A stretch of 64,000 bases of DNA from Kribbella pratensis (GTDB lineage Bacteria; Actinomycetota; Actinomycetes; Propionibacteriales; Kribbellaceae), in NCBI RefSeq assembly GCF_004366075.1, contig NZ_SODU01000001.1, positions 310,001 to 374,000 on the forward strand, written 5' to 3'. Every line of letters starts with the position of its first letter. Positions within the stretch are counted from its first letter, which is position 1. Of this stretch, positions 60,733 to 64,000 are shown piece after piece. The notes below the pieces were generated by a model. It searched no databases and was not told the DNA's origin. It worked only from the letters and a program-made list of their open reading frames with translations. A program made the translations under genes and the position numbers.

Positions 60733-62102
60733 ACCACGGTGGGCTGGCTGTTGCCGGCTTCGTCGATACCGCGGCGCATGTCGACGCGGACCAGGAGGGC
60801 GAGGCCGACGACGAAGAAGAGGCCGAGGGCGACGATCGCGGGACGGTACGAGCCGGTGAGCTGGTGGACGAGACCGAACACCAGCGTGCCGAGCCACGAC
60901 GTCCCCCGTTCGCCCGCCTGGTAGAGCGAGAAGTACTCCGCCTCGCGGCCCTTCGGGATCAGCTGGCTGAACGCCGACCGGGACAGCGCCTGCGTCCCGC
61001 CGAGCACGATCCCGATCGCCAGCCCCATCGCCAGGAACGGGACGATCTGGCGCTCGGGCAGCAGGAATCCGGCGATAACGATCAGGATCCAGACGACCAG
61101 GCCGCCCGCGATCGTGCGATGCGCGCCGTACCGCTGGGCGAACCGGCCGAACGCGAGCGCCCCGAAGAAGGCCACGAACTGGACGAGCAGAATGGTTGCG
61201 ATCAGCACCTGTGTCTCGAACCCGAGCTGCTTCTCGCCGTACGTCGACGACACCGAGATGACCGTCTGGATCCCGTCGTTGAAGAACAGGTACGCGATCA
61301 GGAACAGCATCGTCATCTTGTAGCTGCGCAGGTGCTTGAGTGTGGCGGCCAGCTGACCGAAGCTCTGACGCACGAGGCTGCCGCTGCGCACCTGCACGAC
61401 GTTCGTCGGCGGCCGGTTCCGTAGCCGGAGGAACGGGAAGAACGTGAAGATTCCCCACCAGAGCCCCGCACTGAGCAGGCTGAGGCGGACGGCCGTGCTC
61501 TGGCTCAGCCCGAGCGCGTCGTGGGCGGTGACGACTGCCAGGTTGACCAGGAGCAGTAGAAAGCCACCGGCGTACCCGAACGCCCAGGCGCGGGACGAGA
61601 CGGCGTCGCGCTGATCCGGTGGAGCGATGTCGATGAGGATCGAGTCGTACACGACCAGGGACGAGCCGAGGCACAGGTTCCCCACGAACAGCAGCAGCGC
61701 GCCGAGCTGCCAGCGTCCGTCGTCGACGAACACCATGCAGGAAGCCGCGAGCGCTCCGGCCCAGGCGAAGCCGCACATGAGCAGCTTCTTGTGCGACATC
61801 CGGTCCGCGATGGCGCCGACCACCGGCAGGAACAGCGCGGACACCAGGGTCGCGACCGTGACGACGTAGAACGCGAGCGAGCCGGGGGAGATGCCGAGCC
61901 CGAGCACGTCGAGGTTCGTGTGGCACGGGTTGTCTGTGGTCCCGACGAACCCGCAGGCGGCCTTCTCCGCGACCGATGTCAGGTACGGCGCGAACAGGAC
62001 GGTCCCGGTGGTGGTGACGTAGCCCGAGTTGGCCCAGTCGTAGAGACTGAATCCCCAGTACTCGCGCTTGTCGACCGCCGGCGGGGCGGAGAGGAATCCC
62101 AT
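60729..62102 (-). CDS. UMF1/Atg22-type MFS transporter
   Basis: 457 residues with about 12 helices. The opening KREYWGFSLYDWANSGY has the DWANS motif of the UMF1 family. MFS motif A-like sequence (GAIADRMSHKK) and the long central loop match. It ends 4 bp inside the convergent lyase gene end. Yeast Atg22 exports amino acids from vacuoles; bacterial roles are unassigned. The cargo may be an amino acid or a lyase product (weak inference). Confidence 0.85.
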   Translation of the reverse strand: MGFLSAPPAVDKREYWGFSLYDWANSGYVTTTGTVLFAPYLTSVAEKAACGFVGTTDNPCHTNLDVLGLGISPGSLAFYVVTVATLVSALFLPVVGAIADRMSHKKLLMCGFAWAGALAASCMVFVDDGRWQLGALLLFVGNLCLGSSLVVYDSILIDIAPPDQRDAVSSRAWAFGYAGGFLLLLVNLAVVTAHDALGLSQSTAVRLSLLSAGLWWGIFTFFPFLRLRNRPPTNVVQVRSGSLVRQSFGQLAATLKHLRSYKMTMLFLIAYLFFNDGIQTVISVSSTYGEKQLGFETQVLIATILLVQFVAFFGALAFGRFAQRYGAHRTIAGGLVVWILIVIAGFLLPERQIVPFLAMGLAIGIVLGGTQALSRSAFSQLIPKGREAEYFSLYQAGERGTSWLGTLVFGLVHQLTGSYRPAIVALGLFFVVGLALLVRVDMRRGIDEAGNSQPTVV

Positions 62103-62156
62103 GCGCGGAAGTGTGTCAGGTCCGGGGGACGATGCGGCGTACCCGCGGATAACACT

Positions 62157-62909
62157 TCAACTCCACTGACCCCGCTCTTTCAGGACGTCGCGAAGCAGGT
62201 CCGTGCGGTCGGTGATGATGCCGTCGACGCCGGCGTCGAGCAGCCGGTTCATCGCGTCCGGGTCGTCGATCGTCCAGACGTGCACCTGCTTGCCCCGGGA
62301 GTGCGCGCGCTTGACCAGGCCGGGCGTGAGCACGTGGAGCGCGCCGTACCGCTCGGGGATCTGCAGGCAGGCGCCGGCCGCGTTCAGGGCGAACGGCAGG
62401 AACCGGATCAGGGCGATCTCCCACTCGCCGTACCCCGTGCACAGCCGCGGCCCGAGCAGCTTGCGGATCCGGCGGACCCGCGACTGGGAGAACGAGGACA
62501 CGCAGATCCGGTCGATCGCGTCGGCGGCCCGCAGGACCTTCGCGGCCGGTTCGAGGCCGCCCTCGGCCTTGATGTCGAGGTTGAACCGGGTCTCCGGGAA
62601 GTGCTCGAGCAGCTCGTCCAGGCGGGGGATCGGCTCGTGGCCGTTGATCTTCGCCTTGCTGACCTCCGACCACGGCAGCTCCGTGATCACGCCGGTCCGG
62701 TCGGTGACCCGGTCGAGCCGGTCGTCGTGGAACGCGATCACGACGCCGTCGCTGGTCGCGTGCAGGTCGGTCTCCAGGTACCGGTACCCGAGGTCGACGG
62801 CGTTCTGGAACGCGTGCAGCGAGTTCTCGTAGCCGATGTTGTCCGGGTGCTTGGCGCCGCCTCGATGGGCCATCGCGATCGGTCCGTCATGGTCGAGGTA
62901 GGGGTGCAC
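62157..62909 (-). CDS. glycerophosphodiester phosphodiesterase
   Basis: 250 residues from GTG (MHPYLDHDGPIAMAHRGG). Motif MAHRGGAKHPDNIGYENS holds the catalytic His and metal Glu, with ETDLHATSDGVVIAFHDDRLDRVTD after it. The TIM barrel carries RFNLDIKAE and ends with VDGIITDRTD. It cleaves glycerophosphodiesters to glycerol-3-phosphate and an alcohol. No signal peptide, so cytosolic. It diverges from the aminotransferase gene across 25 bp. Confidence 0.92.
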   Translation of the reverse strand: MHPYLDHDGPIAMAHRGGAKHPDNIGYENSLHAFQNAVDLGYRYLETDLHATSDGVVIAFHDDRLDRVTDRTGVITELPWSEVSKAKINGHEPIPRLDELLEHFPETRFNLDIKAEGGLEPAAKVLRAADAIDRICVSSFSQSRVRRIRKLLGPRLCTGYGEWEIALIRFLPFALNAAGACLQIPERYGALHVLTPGLVKRAHSRGKQVHVWTIDDPDAMNRLLDAGVDGIITDRTDLLRDVLKERGQWS

Positions 62910-62934
62910 GTGTGCAGTATGTACCGTTTGGGTG

Positions 62935-64000
62935 GTGACAGTACTCCGCTCCCGCCCCGATCTGTGGACTCTCGATCCCGGCGTTCTGCACCTCAACCAC
63001 GGTTCGTACGGCGCTGTGCCGCGCCGCACGCAGGACGTGATGGCCGGCCTCCGTGCCGAGATGGACGCCAACCCGATGGTCTGGTTCCGTACGGTCGCCG
63101 ACCGGCTGACCGCGAGCCGCCTGGCGCTGGCGGCATACCTGGAGACCGACCCTGACGGGTTCGCGCTGGTCCCGAACGCGAGCGCCGGCGTGACCGTCGC
63201 GCTCCAGACCCTGCCGATCCCGGCCGGCAGCCGGATCGTGCTGACCGACCACGCGTACGGCGCGGTGCGGTTCGCGGCCGAGCGGTTCGCGAAGGCGCAC
63301 GGCGCCGAGGTGGTGATCGTCGAGATCCCGATCGAGGCCGACGACGAGACCGTGGTCGCGCTGATCGCGGACCGCCTGGACGGCGCATCTGTCCTGATCG
63401 TGGACCAGATCACGTCCGGTACGGCGAAGGTCTTCCCGATCGATGCGCTGGTGGCGGCCTCCCATGAGCGCGGCGTACCGATCGTGGTCGACGGCGCGCA
63501 CGCCCCGGCGCTGATCGACGCACCGGCCGCCGCGGGCGCCGACTTCTGGACCGGCAACTTCCACAAGTGGCCGGCCGCGCCGCGGGCAACGGCCGGGCTG
63601 GTCGTCGCCGAGCAGTGGCGTACGGCGTCGATGCCGCTGATCGTGTCGTGGTCGGAGTACGACGAGCGGATGCCGGAGCGCTTCGACATGCTCGGCACGT
63701 ACGACTACGTGCCGTGGATCGCGGCCCCGGAGTCGTTGCGGGTCCTGGCGGACCTGGACTGGCCGACCCGTCGCCCGCAGCTGACCACGTTGGTCGAGGA
63801 GGGCGCGAAGGTCCTGGCGAAGGCGCTCGGGACCGGCGTGGCCGAGGTGGCGCACCCACCGGCGACGATGCGCCTGGTCGAGCTGCCGTCCTCGGTCGAT
63901 CTCAGCGGCGGCGACGCGCTGAAGCTGCGGGTGTCCCGCGAACTGAAGGCCGAGATCACGCTCACCGGCTTCGACGACCGTGGGTTCATCCGGCTCTCGG
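62935..64000 (+). CDS. class V aminotransferase family protein, 3' truncated
   Basis: At least 355 residues; the frame is open to the window end. It opens TVLRSRPDLWTLDPGVLHLNHGSYGAVPR, typical of the isopenicillin-N-epimerase-like branch. The PLP Lys is in WTGNFHKWPAAPRA (about 210) and the PLP-ring Asp is in VVDGAHAPALID. Two adjacent GTG codons could be the start (62932 or 62935). The exact reaction (epimerase, desulfurase or transaminase) cannot be told. Confidence 0.88.
   Translation, partial: MTVLRSRPDLWTLDPGVLHLNHGSYGAVPRRTQDVMAGLRAEMDANPMVWFRTVADRLTASRLALAAYLETDPDGFALVPNASAGVTVALQTLPIPAGSRIVLTDHAYGAVRFAAERFAKAHGAEVVIVEIPIEADDETVVALIADRLDGASVLIVDQITSGTAKVFPIDALVAASHERGVPIVVDGAHAPALIDAPAAAGADFWTGNFHKWPAAPRATAGLVVAEQWRTASMPLIVSWSEYDERMPERFDMLGTYDYVPWIAAPESLRVLADLDWPTRRPQLTTLVEEGAKVLAKALGTGVAEVAHPPATMRLVELPSSVDLSGGDALKLRVSRELKAEITLTGFDDRGFIRLS

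Noticed and set aside
59131..61926. 931-residue minus-strand open frame across the lyase and MFS genes
   Set aside because: It is antisense to the lyase and out of frame with the MFS gene. Its sequence is repetitive Arg-rich shadow coding.
1..64000. CRISPR array, insertion sequence, prophage or tRNA
   Set aside because: No regularly spaced repeats, transposase, integrase, terminal repeats or cloverleaf sequence was seen on reading both strands; short elements could still be missed by eye.

Overview
The window is dense, high-G+C actinobacterial chromosome. RbpA (an RNA polymerase-binding protein found only in Actinobacteria), many GTG/TTG starts, apparently leaderless promoters and intrinsic terminators that mostly lack U-tracts all point this way. 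The gene content (large numbers of TetR, GNAT and ABC genes) suggests a soil Propionibacteriales member such as Kribbella or a relative. That placement is inference. No transposase, phage gene, CRISPR array, tRNA or rRNA was seen. The two edge genes (M1 peptidase at left, class V aminotransferase at right) are cut by the window.

Layout. 0-3.2 kb: M1 peptidase, SpoU methyltransferase, tandem-GNAT protein and a GntR/FCD regulator. 3.2-10.5 kb: a tightly overlapping minus-strand operon with a lipoprotein binding protein, two permeases, two ATPases (Dpp/Opp type) and a gamma-glutamyltransferase homologue, preceded by an FCD-GntR-like operator. 10.6-16 kb: a GNAT gene behind a short leader ORF lying in a hairpin, a DUF4232-like lipoprotein, and a SWIM protein coupled to a SNF2 helicase. 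16-23.3 kb: two multidrug-type ABC exporter loci (one single-gene, one heterodimeric), each beside a TetR gene with a palindromic operator. 23.4-25.6 kb: an unrecognised 441-aa protein overlapping a nucleoside hydrolase. 25.7-29.2 kb: a membrane protein divergent from a NarL-type two-component system. 29.2-31 kb: a CGNR regulator divergent from an MFS exporter with a long palindrome between them. 31-36 kb: M20 amidohydrolase, 5'-3' exonuclease, Lrp regulator, and two damaged genes (a HAD hydrolase with an in-frame stop and a frameshifted membrane/lipoprotein gene).

36.5-43.5 kb is the metabolic centrepiece: kamA diverges from kdd, an amidohydrolase gene, kamD, kamE and kal. These encode most of the lysine fermentation route (lysine, beta-lysine, 3,5-diaminohexanoate, 3-keto-5-aminohexanoate, then 3-aminobutyryl-CoA to crotonyl-CoA). 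The cleavage enzyme Kce is not in the window. 43.5-46.2 kb: a possible structured RNA or leader, apolipoprotein N-acyltransferase (lnt) and fxsA. 46.2-50.3 kb: a LysR/metallo-beta-lactamase-fold pair and a lipoprotein/Nramp-like/two PRC-barrel operon. 50.3-52.6 kb: TetR with an SGNH hydrolase, then rbpA with a SigR-type promoter. 52.8-56.7 kb: a MacA/MacB-like export operon. 56.8-58.3 kb: a methyltransferase/TetR pair. 58.4-60.7 kb: an AraC regulator and a family-6 polysaccharide lyase behind a LacI-type operator. 60.7-64 kb: a UMF1-type MFS protein, a glycerophosphodiesterase and an aminotransferase.

Regulator genes next to symmetric DNA sites recur, so many local circuits can be proposed from sequence alone. 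All operator-to-regulator pairings are inference.
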